A stretch of 64,000 nucleotides of DNA from Streptomyces radiopugnans (GTDB lineage Bacteria; Actinomycetota; Actinomycetes; Streptomycetales; Streptomycetaceae). Each line of letters begins with the position of its first letter. Positions within the stretch are counted from its first letter, which is position 1. The notes beneath the pieces were generated by a model. The model worked only from the letters and a program-made list of their open reading frames with translations. It made no database searches and was not told the DNA's origin. Both the position numbers and the translations under genes were made by a program. The stretch lies in assembly GCF_900110735.1 (NCBI RefSeq), contig NZ_FOET01000001.1, forward strand, positions 558,001 through 622,000. The letters are read 5' to 3'. Below, in pieces: positions 38,925-46,731 of this stretch.

Positions 38925-39988
38925 CGAGCCCGGGTCGCACCGAACGGCTGGTCCTGCCCGGCGTCCTGACCGCCGAACAGGCCGAGCGGACCGTCGCGGG
39001 CATCGTCGCCCTCCAGCGCGAGGACGGCGCGATCCCGTGGTTCCGCGGCCACCACCTCGACCCCTGGGACCACGTCGAGGCCGCCATGGCGCTGGACGCG
39101 GCCGGGGAGCACGCGCGGGCCGAGGCCGCCTACCTCTGGCTGGCCGAGCACCAGAACGAGGACGGCTCCTGGTACGCCGCCTACGCCGACGGGGACGCGG
39201 CCCGCCCCACCGACCTGGGCAAGGAGACCAACTTCTGCGCCTACGTCGCCGTCGGGGTGTGGCACCACTACCTGGCCACCGGCGACGACACCTTCGCGGA
39301 CCGCATGTGGCCGGTGGTCCACGCGGCCGTGGAGTTCGTCCTGGAACTCCAGCAGCCCGGCGGGCAGATCGGCTGGAAGCGGGAGGCCGACGGCACCCCC
39401 GTCACCGACGCCCTGCTGACCGGCTGCTCCTCCATCCACCAGGCGCTGCGCTGCGCGCTGGCCCTGGCGGAGCACCGCGAGGAACCGCAACCGGACTGGG
39501 AACTGGCGCTGGGCTGGCTGGGCCACGCGGTGCGCCACCACCCCGAGCGCTTCCTGGACAAGGACCGCTACTCGATGGACTGGTACTACCCCGTCCTGGG
39601 CGGCGCGGTGACCGGAGCCGCGGCCAAGGAGCGCATCGAGTCCGGCTGGGACCGCTTCGTCGTCCCCGGCCTGGGCGTGCGCTGCGTTCTGCCCAACCCC
39701 TGGGTGACCGGTGGCGAGAGCGCCGAACTCGCCCTGGCCCTGTGGGTGATGGGGGAGTCCGACCGGGCGCTGGAGATCCTGCGCTGGATGCAGCACCTGC
39801 GTGCCGAGGGCGGCCTGTACTGGACCGGCTACGTCTTCGAGGACGAGGCCTTCTGGCCGGAGGAGCTGACCTCCTGGACCGCCGGCTCGCTGCTGCTGGC
39901 CGTGGCCGCGCTCGGCGGCGACGAGGCCACGGTGGCGGTCTTCGGCGGCGAGGGGCTGCCGGCCGGGCTCGAGCCGGACTGCTGCTGA
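38921..39988 (+). CDS. Alpha/alpha-barrel protein ('prenyltransferase'-like), cassette gene 3
   Basis: A 355-aa cytoplasmic protein from GTG 38921. Repeats such as VAGIVALQREDGAIPWFRG, YLWLAEHQNEDGSWYAAY and VEFVLELQQPGGQIGW are alpha/alpha-barrel elements of the terpenoid-cyclase/six-hairpin type. Proteins like this are usually annotated 'prenyltransferase'. The DXDD or zinc motifs of true cyclases/transferases are not seen; DPWDHVEAAMAL and MDWYYPVLGG may line the pocket, which equally suits a glycoside hydrolase or lyase. It is linked to the GT4 and methyltransferase and ends at a long palindromic terminator. Confidence 0.75.
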   Translation: MTSPGRTERLVLPGVLTAEQAERTVAGIVALQREDGAIPWFRGHHLDPWDHVEAAMALDAAGEHARAEAAYLWLAEHQNEDGSWYAAYADGDAARPTDLGKETNFCAYVAVGVWHHYLATGDDTFADRMWPVVHAAVEFVLELQQPGGQIGWKREADGTPVTDALLTGCSSIHQALRCALALAEHREEPQPDWELALGWLGHAVRHHPERFLDKDRYSMDWYYPVLGGAVTGAAAKERIESGWDRFVVPGLGVRCVLPNPWVTGGESAELALALWVMGESDRALEILRWMQHLRAEGGLYWTGYVFEDEAFWPEELTSWTAGSLLLAVAALGGDEATVAVFGGEGLPAGLEPDCC

Positions 39989-40052
39989 GACGGAGCCTGA
40001 GCCCGGGCCGGCCCGGTGGCCTGATCCGGGCCGGCCCAGGACACCGCCGCCG

Positions 40053-40099
40053 CACGCGGCAGGCCCCGTCCGGTATTACCGGACGGGGCCTGCCGCGTG
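40053..40099. terminator. 47-bp near-perfect palindrome between convergent genes
   Basis: Arms of 23 bp (40053-40075, 40077-40099) around a single T, which would form a stem of ~21 bp with a TATTA-type loop. It lies between the barrel-protein gene and the leftward DUF5336-like gene and is probably a bidirectional terminator. Confidence 0.85.
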
Positions 40100-40134
40100 T
40101 CTGCTCGCGCGTCGCCGCGCGACCGCGCGGGGGA

Positions 40135-41061
40135 TCAGCCGCGCTGGATGCCCGAGGTGTCCTGCAGGACGCCGCGGCGGCCGTCCTGCGTCTGCGCCAC
40201 CAGCGCCTGGCCGCGCTGCTCCACCGCCAGGTACCAGGTGCCCGGAGCCAGTTCGGCGACCGGCGCGGGGGAGCCGTCCTCGCCGTACAGCGGCCGGGCG
40301 ACCGGCACGGCGAACCAGAACGGCTGGAAGTTCGGGTCGGCCGGAGCGCCACCGCCCACCGGGGCCGCCTGCTGCTGCGCGGGCTGGCCCCCGCCGTACG
40401 GCTGGTGCGGCTGTCCCTGCATCGGCTGTCCCTGCATCGGCTGGCCGGGCTGGCCCGGCTGCGGGCCGCCCGGGTAGCCGTAACCGCCCTGCGGCTGTCC
40501 CTGCATCGGCTGGCCGGGCTGGCCCGGCTGGGCGCCGGGGTAGCCGTAGCCGCCGGCCTGCGGACCCGGGCCGTAGGGGTTCGGGGCCTGCGGGGAGGGG
40601 GCCGGCAGCAGCGGGGCCCTGAGCGCGCCCACGGTGTTGCCCAGGACGGCGAAGGCCGCCATGAGCAGGCCGCCGATGAGGGTCAGCCAGGCGCCCGCTC
40701 CCAGGTCGATGCCCCGGTTGAGGTCCTGGTCCTCCGGGTCCGGCGCGATGGTGGCGAACACCGACCACAGTGCCGCCCAGCCGACGAAGACCGCCAGCGC
40801 GGTGCCCCACTGGTCGAGGCCGAGCCCCGCCACCTTGCGGTCGCCGGGCAGCACCCGCCCGGCGACGAGCAGGGCGGCCGCGACCAGCGCAGCGAGCGTC
40901 ACGGTCGGCAGCAGCGGGAAGAGTGCGGGCTCCCAGCTGCTGACCGTGCAGTTCTCGGTGCAGTCGTCGGCCTTGAAGAAGGCGAGGAACGAGGCGATGA
41001 ACAGCAGCACCGCTGCTCCGACAACCGCGCCATCGCTTCGGGTGAGCGAGCGGATGTTCAC
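40135..41061 (-). CDS. DUF5336-like membrane protein with Gln/Pro/Gly repeats
   Basis: A 308-aa protein. The N-terminal ~145 residues hold four transmembrane helices ([71 protein letters not shown]) with a CTENC pair outside. A repeat region (~160-235) of [19 protein letters not shown] follows. A compact C-terminal domain ([42 protein letters not shown]) could be an SH3-like fold. GTG 41061 follows AAGGA by 6 nt. Mycobacterial/streptomycete DUF5336 proteins have this layout; function unknown. Confidence 0.8.
   Translation of the reverse strand: MNIRSLTRSDGAVVGAAVLLFIASFLAFFKADDCTENCTVSSWEPALFPLLPTVTLAALVAAALLVAGRVLPGDRKVAGLGLDQWGTALAVFVGWAALWSVFATIAPDPEDQDLNRGIDLGAGAWLTLIGGLLMAAFAVLGNTVGALRAPLLPAPSPQAPNPYGPGPQAGGYGYPGAQPGQPGQPMQGQPQGGYGYPGGPQPGQPGQPMQGQPMQGQPHQPYGGGQPAQQQAAPVGGGAPADPNFQPFWFAVPVARPLYGEDGSPAPVAELAPGTWYLAVEQRGQALVAQTQDGRRGVLQDTSGIQRG
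40408..40530. repeat. 39-bp direct repeats in the DUF5336-like gene
   Basis: Two identical 39-bp copies (40423-40461 and 40492-40530, 69 bp apart) and a shorter partial copy at 40408-40425 encode the [11 protein letters not shown] segment in frame. They could expand or contract by slippage. Confidence 0.8.
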
Positions 41062-41181
41062 GTAATATCCTTAATCGGTTTCGTCATGGTCTGGTCAGAC
41101 GGGGGCGGGCCCTATCGTACGGAAGGACGCTCCGCGGAGTCCGGCGGGTTCTCCCGCCCGGCCCCGGCCCGTCCCACCGGC

Positions 41182-42087
41182 TCACCCATCGGTTCGCACG
41201 CTGCCGCGCTCGCCGAGCAGGAAGGCCCTGACGCCTTCGGCGATGCCGCGGGCCGCACGCTGCCGCCACTCCGGGTCGGCCAGCCGCCGGGCCTCCCGCG
41301 GATCGCGCATGTTGCCGCACTCCAGGAAGACCTTCGGCACCCGGGAGAGGTTCAGCCCGCCCAGGTCGTCGCGGACGACCAGGCCGGTCTCGGCCACGGA
41401 GCCCCCCAGGTAGTCGGCGGGCCCGGACCCCGTGGCCTCGGCGAAGGCGCCGACAAGGTGCTCGCCCAGCCGGCGCGAGGGGCCGGTGATCCGCCGGGTG
41501 TCGGCGGAGCCCTCGGTCACCCGCGCCGGGAGGATGACGTGGAAACCCCGGTCGCCCTCGCCCGATCCGTCGGCGTGCACCGAGACCACCGCGTCGGCCC
41601 CCGCCTCGTTCCCGGCCCGGGCGCGCTCGTCCACGCACGGCCCGTACGGGCGGTCGCCGTCATGGGTGAACTCCACCTCCGCGCCCAGCCCTTCGAGGAG
41701 GGTGCGGGCGCGGCGGGCGACGTCGAGGGTGAAGGACGCCTCCGCGTAGCCGGAGTCGGTGGCCGTGCCGGTGGTGTCGCACTCCTTGCGGTGCGTGCCG
41801 GCGTCGACCCGGCGCGCGATCTCGCGGGTGTGCTCGCGGTTGTCCGGGTTGTGCCCGGGATCGAGCACCACCACGGTGCCCTCCAGGGGTCCTCCCTCCC
41901 CGTCCGGCTCCTCGGGGGAGGGGCCGGGCGAGGGCGTCCCGGACGCCCTGGACGCCTCGGGGGCACCGGACGCGCCGCCCGCGTCCGCGTCCCGCGCCGA
42001 CTGCCACGCCAGCCGGCCCGCCAGGCAGACGGGCAGCACGATCGCGAGAGCCACGAGGAAGGTGGACAGCCGCCGGCCGAGGGACAT
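41182..42087 (-). CDS. N-acetylmuramoyl-L-alanine amidase (Amidase_3)
   Basis: A 301-aa exported or anchored hydrolase. An N-terminal hydrophobic helix (TFLVALAIVLPVCLAGRLAW) precedes a Ser/Pro spacer. The Amidase_3 domain opens TVVVLDPGHNPDN (zinc His), continues with SFTLDVARRARTLLEGLGAEV, has the second zinc His in VVSVHADGS and the catalytic Glu in VFLECGNMRDP. An Asn-Met-Arg motif and C-terminal RAARGIAEGVRAFL helix complete it. It cleaves peptide from MurNAc outside the membrane. It lies 22 bp beyond the methyltransferase stop, on the same strand. Confidence 0.92.
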   Translation of the reverse strand: MSLGRRLSTFLVALAIVLPVCLAGRLAWQSARDADAGGASGAPEASRASGTPSPGPSPEEPDGEGGPLEGTVVVLDPGHNPDNREHTREIARRVDAGTHRKECDTTGTATDSGYAEASFTLDVARRARTLLEGLGAEVEFTHDGDRPYGPCVDERARAGNEAGADAVVSVHADGSGEGDRGFHVILPARVTEGSADTRRITGPSRRLGEHLVGAFAEATGSGPADYLGGSVAETGLVVRDDLGGLNLSRVPKVFLECGNMRDPREARRLADPEWRQRAARGIAEGVRAFLLGERGSVRTDG

Positions 42088-42109
42088 GATCGGATCGTAG
42101 CGCCGCGCC

Positions 42110-42766
42110 TTACAGACCCGGGCCCGTACGCCGCAGAACGCGCAGCGAGCGGACCGCGCGCTCCTCGGCGAAGGCGCCGGACTCCAGCGCGCGGCGGTAG
42201 ATCCGGTACGGCGCCTGGCCGCCGTCGGCCGGGTCCGGGAAGACGTCGTGGACGACGAGCAGCCCGCCCTCGGCCAGGTGCGGGACCCAGCCCTCGTAGT
42301 CGGCCGTCGCGTGCTCGTCGGTGTGCCCGCCGTCGACGAAGACCAGGCCGAGCCGCCCGCCCCACACCGACGCCGCCCGCGGCGAGCGGCCGACGAGCGC
42401 GACGACGTACTCCTCCAGCCCGGCGGCGTGCAGGGTGCGGCGGAAGAAGGGGAGGGTGTCCATCAGCCCCACCCCGGGATCCACCAGGGAGGGGTCGTGG
42501 TACTCCCAGCCCGGCTGCTGCTCCTCGCTGCCCCGGTGGTGGTCGAGGGTCAGGACGGTCACGTCGCCGTCCGCGCGGCGGGCGGCGTCGGCCAGCAGGA
42601 TGGTGGAGCGGCCGCAGTACGTGCCGATCTCCAGCAGCGGCAGCCCCAGCCGTGCCGCGTCGCGGGCGGCGGCGTACAGCGCCAGCCCCTCGTCGGCGGG
42701 CATGAAACCCTTCGCAGCCTCGAAGGCGGCGACGACCTCGGGTGCGGGTCGCGCTGCGGAGTCCAT
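42110..42766 (-). CDS. Class I SAM methyltransferase (Methyltransf_24-like)
   Basis: A 218-aa enzyme. Motif I is LLEIGTYCGRSTILLADA. The second acidic residue is in VTVLTLDHHRGSEEQQPGWE, a histidine-rich loop like that of macrocin-O-methyltransferase/TylF-like enzymes, and VFVDGGHTDEHATADYEGW matches their metal/SAM region. Substrate unknown. The start is ATG 42766 with GGGAGAG upstream. It is co-directional with the amidase downstream. Three 10-bp repeats lie in its leader. Confidence 0.82.
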   Translation of the reverse strand: MDSAARPAPEVVAAFEAAKGFMPADEGLALYAAARDAARLGLPLLEIGTYCGRSTILLADAARRADGDVTVLTLDHHRGSEEQQPGWEYHDPSLVDPGVGLMDTLPFFRRTLHAAGLEEYVVALVGRSPRAASVWGGRLGLVFVDGGHTDEHATADYEGWVPHLAEGGLLVVHDVFPDPADGGQAPYRIYRRALESGAFAEERAVRSLRVLRRTGPGL

Positions 42767-42780
42767 CGGTTCGCTCTCCC

Positions 42781-42810
42781 TGTCCTGCCCTGTCCTGCCC
42801 TGTCCTGCCC
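42781..42810. repeat. Triple 10-bp tandem repeat in a 5' leader
   Basis: TGTCCTGCCC occurs three times in perfect tandem directly upstream of the methyltransferase ribosome site (42766 start, minus strand). It may be a slippage-prone tract affecting expression. Confidence 0.7.
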
Positions 42811-42908
42811 GGTCCGGCCGGTTCCGGCCTGCCCGGCCCCTGTGCCGCCGCCCCATGCTGCCCTACGCGCCGCCGGCCCGATGAGGTGGGTCGGGAGCCG
42901 CCCGGTGG

Positions 42909-44006
42909 TCAGGGCAGGCGCAGGACGGGGGCGTCCCCGGACGCCGGATCGCCGTCCCCGGCCGGAGGGGTGGCGGTGGGGCCGGGGAGGAGGCCGCCGA
43001 TCCGGTCGGGGACGTCGAGGCGGTCCGGCGCGGACGTCTCGGGCTCCGGCTCGGCCGTCTCCCTCTTCCGGGGCGGCTTCGACGGCTCCGCCTCGGGTGT
43101 GGGAGCGGGCGCGGACGACGGGCGCGCGCCGCCCTCTCCGCCGGCGCGCTCCGGCTCGCCGGAAGCCGTGCGCGACGGCTTCGGGCGCGCGCTCTCCGGC
43201 GCGGCCTGCCCGGCGGGGCTGTCGGGGATGGCGAAGTGGCCGCCGCGGAAGTACGCGAACCACGCCAGGACGGTGCGCAGATACGCCTCGGAGCGGTTGT
43301 AGCCGAGGATCGCGCGGTTCAGGTCGGCCGGGTCCGACAGGTTCCTGCCGCCCGCGCACAGGTAGCGCCCGGCGGCGAGGGCGGCGTCGTGGATGTTGTT
43401 CGGGTCCTCGCGCCCGTCGCCGTTGCCGTCCGCGCCCCAGGCGGCCCAGGTGGACGGGATGAACTGCATCGGCCCGACCGCGCGGTCGTAGACGGTGTCG
43501 CCGTCGTACGCGCCGCCGTCGGTGTCCGTGATGCGCGCGAAGCCCGCGCCGTCGAGCCGGGGGCCGAGGATGGGCGGGGCCGCCGTGCCGTCCGCCGTCA
43601 CCCGCCCGCCGCGTGCGTGCCCGGACTCCACCTGCCCGATGGCGGCCAGGAGCTGCCAGGACAGCCGGCACCGCGGATGGCTGAGGGCGAGCGCCGCGTC
43701 CGCCCTCCGGTACGCCTCCAGGGCCGTGACCGGAATGCCCCCGCGCCGGGCGGCCGGGAGGAGCGGGGAGGGGGCGGGGGAGCCGGTCCCGGCCGAGGGG
43801 CCGGGGGTCCGCAGCGGCGGCAGTTCGGTGAGGTAGGGCCCGTCGCCGGAGACGGAAGCCTTCGGAGCCGCGGCCCGTCCGGCCGCGGGTGAGGGGTGGG
43901 CCGCCGGCACGGGGGGCTGCGAGGCGGTCAGCGCCGCCACGGCCGCCGCCGTGACCGCCGTCCCCCTGACGCTCCTGCGTATGCGTCCGTTCCGTCTCCT
44001 CGCCAT
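42909..44006 (-). CDS. Secreted lytic transglycosylase
   Basis: A 365-aa protein, ATG 44006 after GAGGAAAC. A basic N-terminus (ARRRNGRIRRSVRG) and hydrophobic core form a signal. The SLT-type domain (~95-255) contains LLAAIGQVESGHARGG (catalytic Glu), GAYDGDTVYDRAVGPMQFIPSTW, DGNGDGREDPNNIHDAALAAGRYLC and ILGYNRSEAYLRTV. The C-terminal ~100 residues are a Pro/Ala/Glu-rich tail. The enzyme cleaves glycan between MurNAc and GlcNAc. DGNGDGRED could bind calcium. Confidence 0.92.
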   Translation of the reverse strand: MARRRNGRIRRSVRGTAVTAAAVAALTASQPPVPAAHPSPAAGRAAAPKASVSGDGPYLTELPPLRTPGPSAGTGSPAPSPLLPAARRGGIPVTALEAYRRADAALALSHPRCRLSWQLLAAIGQVESGHARGGRVTADGTAAPPILGPRLDGAGFARITDTDGGAYDGDTVYDRAVGPMQFIPSTWAAWGADGNGDGREDPNNIHDAALAAGRYLCAGGRNLSDPADLNRAILGYNRSEAYLRTVLAWFAYFRGGHFAIPDSPAGQAAPESARPKPSRTASGEPERAGGEGGARPSSAPAPTPEAEPSKPPRKRETAEPEPETSAPDRLDVPDRIGGLLPGPTATPPAGDGDPASGDAPVLRLP

Positions 44007-44156
44007 GGGCCGGTTTCCTCCGCTCGCTCGTCCGCGCCGTCCGCGGCCTGGCCGCCGCGCGGGCGGCGGCCTCTCCTCATCTGCTCTACGGCGGGGGAGG
44101 GGAGGTCCGTCGCGGCGGGTGGAAGCGGGGGAGACGGAGGCGGGGGGCGGACGGGA

Positions 44157-44196
44157 GGGCCCCGGGTGCCGCGGTCTTCCGCGGCACCCGGGGCCC
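44157..44196 (-). terminator. Strong hairpin after the 52-aa peptide gene
   Basis: An 18-bp perfect stem (44157-44174, 44179-44196) with a TCTT loop, 28 bp past the stop at 44224. The rest of 44007-44156 holds no gene. Confidence 0.85.
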
Positions 44197-44223
44197 ACGA
44201 GGACGTGCCGGAGCGGGGCGGGA

Positions 44224-44382
44224 TCAGTCCTCCCGCTGCTCCTCCCGGGCGGGGCGGCGGTGGCGTCCCCGCACGGGCACCCTGGCCTCCTCGCCGACGG
44301 CGGCCGGACCGCGGTGCCGGCCGTGGTGCTCGCCGATCCCGGCGCTCGTCTCGCTGCTCGTCTCGGTCTGGGTCTGGGACAT
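44224..44382 (-). CDS. 52-aa His/Arg-rich peptide, unknown
   Basis: A short gene from ATG 44382 (GGAG upstream) to TGA 44224. The N-terminal third is Thr/Glu/Gln/Ser (MSQTQTETSSETSAGIG). The rest carries a repeated basic motif, HGRHRGP then RGRHRRP, with EHHG. There is no signal peptide and no cysteine. It lies between two strong hairpins and 74 bp after the 404-aa gene on the same strand. It could be a metal-binding or RNA-binding peptide or a RiPP-like precursor; I know no family for it. Confidence 0.6.
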   Translation of the reverse strand: MSQTQTETSSETSAGIGEHHGRHRGPAAVGEEARVPVRGRHRRPAREEQRED

Positions 44383-44442
44383 CGCGGAAATACTCCGTGG
44401 AGTCGAGGTGTGGACTTGAGGTCGTTTCCTCCGTACCCGACC

Positions 44443-44465
44443 AGATCGTAGTAGTTCTACGATCT
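44443..44465 (-). promoter_or_regulatory. Inverted repeat at the stop of the 404-aa gene
   Basis: AGATCGTAG (44443-44451) and CTACGATCT (44457-44465) with a 5-nt loop, AT-rich for this locus. It includes the TAG stop of the upstream gene and precedes the 52-aa gene, so it may be a partial terminator or an operator. Confidence 0.5.
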
Positions 44466-45671
44466 TCGCTCCGCCTCGGTCCGGGCCAGTGGCGCCTGCT
44501 GGAGCGGCACCGGTGTGAAGGCCGCAGCCCGTACCGCGAGCGGACCGCCGCCCTCCGCCGGACCGCCCTCCGCCGGACCGTCCCCCTCCGCGGAGCGCTC
44601 CGCGCGCTGCCGGGGCAGCGGCCCGGACTCCGGGGGCGGCGGCGTGATCCGGGCCAGCCCGCACTGCGTCCGGCCCGTCCGGCCGACGGCGTACGGCAGC
44701 CGCAACTCGCCGTCCGCCGTCCACAGGCCCGTCCCCCGCACCCACCCCACCGGGGCGGGCAGATGCCGCAGCCTCCGCTGGGAGGGGCGCCACACCGCCA
44801 CCCACGTCCCGTTCGGCCCGTCCGCGCGCAGCGCCACCGCGCAGCCCTCGGGGGTGAGGGCCTGGCCGGGCTGGACGGCGAACGGGGTCAGCGCGACGCC
44901 GGGCGGGCGCAGGGCGTCGGGGAAGCGCACCGGCCGGTGGCTGCCGAGCACGCCCCAGCCCAGCCGCACCTCGCCCGGCGCGTCGGAGCGCAGGAGCAGC
45001 AGACCGCTGTCCGGGTCGGCCAGCAGCAGCCGGTCGTCGCTGTCGTCGGTGAGCTCCAGCAGCGGGAAGACCTCGCCGCCGCGCCCCAGGTCGACGGCGA
45101 CGGTCTTGGTGCGGCCGGCGGCGTCGGTGCGGTCCAGGGCCAGCAGCCGCCCCTCGCGGTCCAGCCAGACGCCGCCCGAGCAGCGGCCGGGCACCTCGGC
45201 GACCGGTTCCGGGCCGCGGCCGCCCCCGTGCACCAGCCACACCGTCGAGCCGTGCTCGCCGGGTGCGAGCGCGTGGACCGCCGAACCGCACGAACCGTGC
45301 GAGCCGTCCGGGGCGGGCGGCAGCAGCCGCAGCCGCTCGCAGCCCACCGAACCCAGCGGGAGCTCGCCGGTGCCCGGGCCGGTGGGGTAGAGCAGCGCGA
45401 GGTGGTACCCGCCGTCCGCCTCGCGGCAGATCAGCACCCGCCCGTCGGGCAGCGGCAGCACCTCGGTCCCCGGTCCCTCCGGGCGGGGCCCCGGCAGCGG
45501 GACCGCGTACGGCTCCGGGCCGTCCAGCGTCCAGCGCTCCGGGATCCGGCCGCGCCCGTCCCCGGCCGGCGCGAGCCGGGCCGCGTAGGAGCCGTCCGCG
45601 GCGATCGTGAGGCCGGGGTGCGCCTCCCTTCCGCCCTCGCTCCGGGCAGCCTCGACGACACTGATCGTCAT
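44457..45671 (-). CDS. Unknown 404-aa protein, possibly beta-propeller
   Basis: A cytoplasmic protein starting at ATG 45671, preceded by GGAGGTGAT. Many short strands recur: LTIAADGSYAARLAPAGDG, VLPLPDGRVLICREADGGYHLALLYP, STVWLVHGGG, GGVWLDREGRLLALDR and RLLLADPDSGLLLLR. The 'DG-x-L-L-x' repeats suggest a six- or seven-bladed beta-propeller. No catalytic motif or signal is seen. It is divergent from the Nif3-like gene and may form a unit with the 52-aa peptide downstream. Family not recognised. Confidence 0.7.
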   Translation of the reverse strand: MTISVVEAARSEGGREAHPGLTIAADGSYAARLAPAGDGRGRIPERWTLDGPEPYAVPLPGPRPEGPGTEVLPLPDGRVLICREADGGYHLALLYPTGPGTGELPLGSVGCERLRLLPPAPDGSHGSCGSAVHALAPGEHGSTVWLVHGGGRGPEPVAEVPGRCSGGVWLDREGRLLALDRTDAAGRTKTVAVDLGRGGEVFPLLELTDDSDDRLLLADPDSGLLLLRSDAPGEVRLGWGVLGSHRPVRFPDALRPPGVALTPFAVQPGQALTPEGCAVALRADGPNGTWVAVWRPSQRRLRHLPAPVGWVRGTGLWTADGELRLPYAVGRTGRTQCGLARITPPPPESGPLPRQRAERSAEGDGPAEGGPAEGGGPLAVRAAAFTPVPLQQAPLARTEAERRS

Positions 45672-45830
45672 CAGCCCATCACCTCCGGTGAGGACGGTAG
45701 TTTTCGCGCCCCCCGCCGGACGGTCCGAGCCGGACGCCTTCACACGTACGGGGGACGGCGGGCCGTTTCGCGGGGAGGGGAGGCGTCCGGTGTGCTCCGC
45801 CCGGCCCCGCATACCGGGCCGCACGGCAGG

Positions 45831-45836
45831 TAACCT
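45831..45836 (+). promoter_or_regulatory. -10 box giving a leaderless Nif3-like mRNA
   Basis: TAACCT (TAnnnT type) ends 7 nt before the GTG at 45844, so transcription would start at or next to the start codon. No Shine-Dalgarno sequence precedes the GTG. Confidence 0.55.
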
Positions 45837-45843
45837 CTCACCC

Positions 45844-46731
45844 GTGCCTGCACTCTCCGATGTCATCGCCGCGCTCGACGAACTGTGGCCCCCCGAGCGG
45901 GCCGAGCAGTGGGACGCCGTCGGAACGGTCTGCGGAGACCCCGGTGCCGAGGTGAGCGCGGTGCTGGTCGCCGTCGACCCGGTGCGGGAGACCGCCGAGG
46001 AGGCGGTGGAGCTCGGCGCCGAACTGCTGCTGACCCACCACCCCCTCTACCTGCGCGGCACCACCACGGTCTTCGCCGGCGCCTCCAAGGGCCGGGTCGT
46101 ACACGACCTGATCCGGGTCGGCACCGCCCTCCACGTGGCGCACACCAACGCCGACCGCGCCGACCCCGGCGTCTCCGACGCCCTCGCCGAGGCCCTCGGC
46201 CTGCGGATCACCGGCCCGCTGGTGCCCGACCCCACCGACCCGGCCGGACGGCGGGGCCTGGGCCGGATCTGCGAACTGGACGCCCCCGAGCCGCTGGCCC
46301 GCTTCGCCGAGCGGGTGGCCGCACGGCTGCCCGCCACCGCGCAGGGCGTCCGGGCCGCGGGCGACCCCGGCCGGCCGATCCGCACCGTCGCGGTCTGCGG
46401 CGGCTCCGGCGACAGCCTCTTCGACCAGGTGCGGGCCGCCGGCGTCGACGCCTACGTCACCGCCGACCTGCGCCACCACCCGGCCTCCGAGGCCGTGCAG
46501 CACGGCGGCCCCCACGCGGGGCCGGCGCTGGTGGACGCCGCGCACTGGGCCACCGAGTGGCCCTGGTGCACACAGGCCGCCGCCCAGCTCGACGCCGTGT
46601 CGCAGCGGCACGGCTGGGGACTGCGCGTCCACGTCTCCCGCACGGTCACCGACCCCTGGACCGTCCACGCGGCGTCCGCCCCCGCCGAGGGTGCCGCCCC
46701 CACCACCACCATCACAGGAGCCCCCAACTGA
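45844..46731 (+). CDS. Nif3-like dinuclear metal centre protein
   Basis: A 295-aa Nif3/GTP-cyclohydrolase-I type 2 family protein. Metal-binding segments are LLLTHHPLYLRGTTT, VAHTNADRADPGVSDALA and the late VDAAHWATEWPW. Members form a hexameric toroid with a di-metal site; the substrate is uncertain. The start is GTG 45844, probably leaderless. The stop overlaps a CTG start for the next gene. Order Nif3 - zinc ribbon - RNase H/phosphatase equals the mycobacterial Rv2230c-Rv2228c block. Confidence 0.92.
   Translation: MPALSDVIAALDELWPPERAEQWDAVGTVCGDPGAEVSAVLVAVDPVRETAEEAVELGAELLLTHHPLYLRGTTTVFAGASKGRVVHDLIRVGTALHVAHTNADRADPGVSDALAEALGLRITGPLVPDPTDPAGRRGLGRICELDAPEPLARFAERVAARLPATAQGVRAAGDPGRPIRTVAVCGGSGDSLFDQVRAAGVDAYVTADLRHHPASEAVQHGGPHAGPALVDAAHWATEWPWCTQAAAQLDAVSQRHGWGLRVHVSRTVTDPWTVHAASAPAEGAAPTTTITGAPN

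Noticed and set aside
40408..40530. CRISPR-like direct repeats
   Set aside because: Only two to three copies, in frame within a coding region and translating to a Gln/Pro/Gly repeat; no cas genes or spacers.
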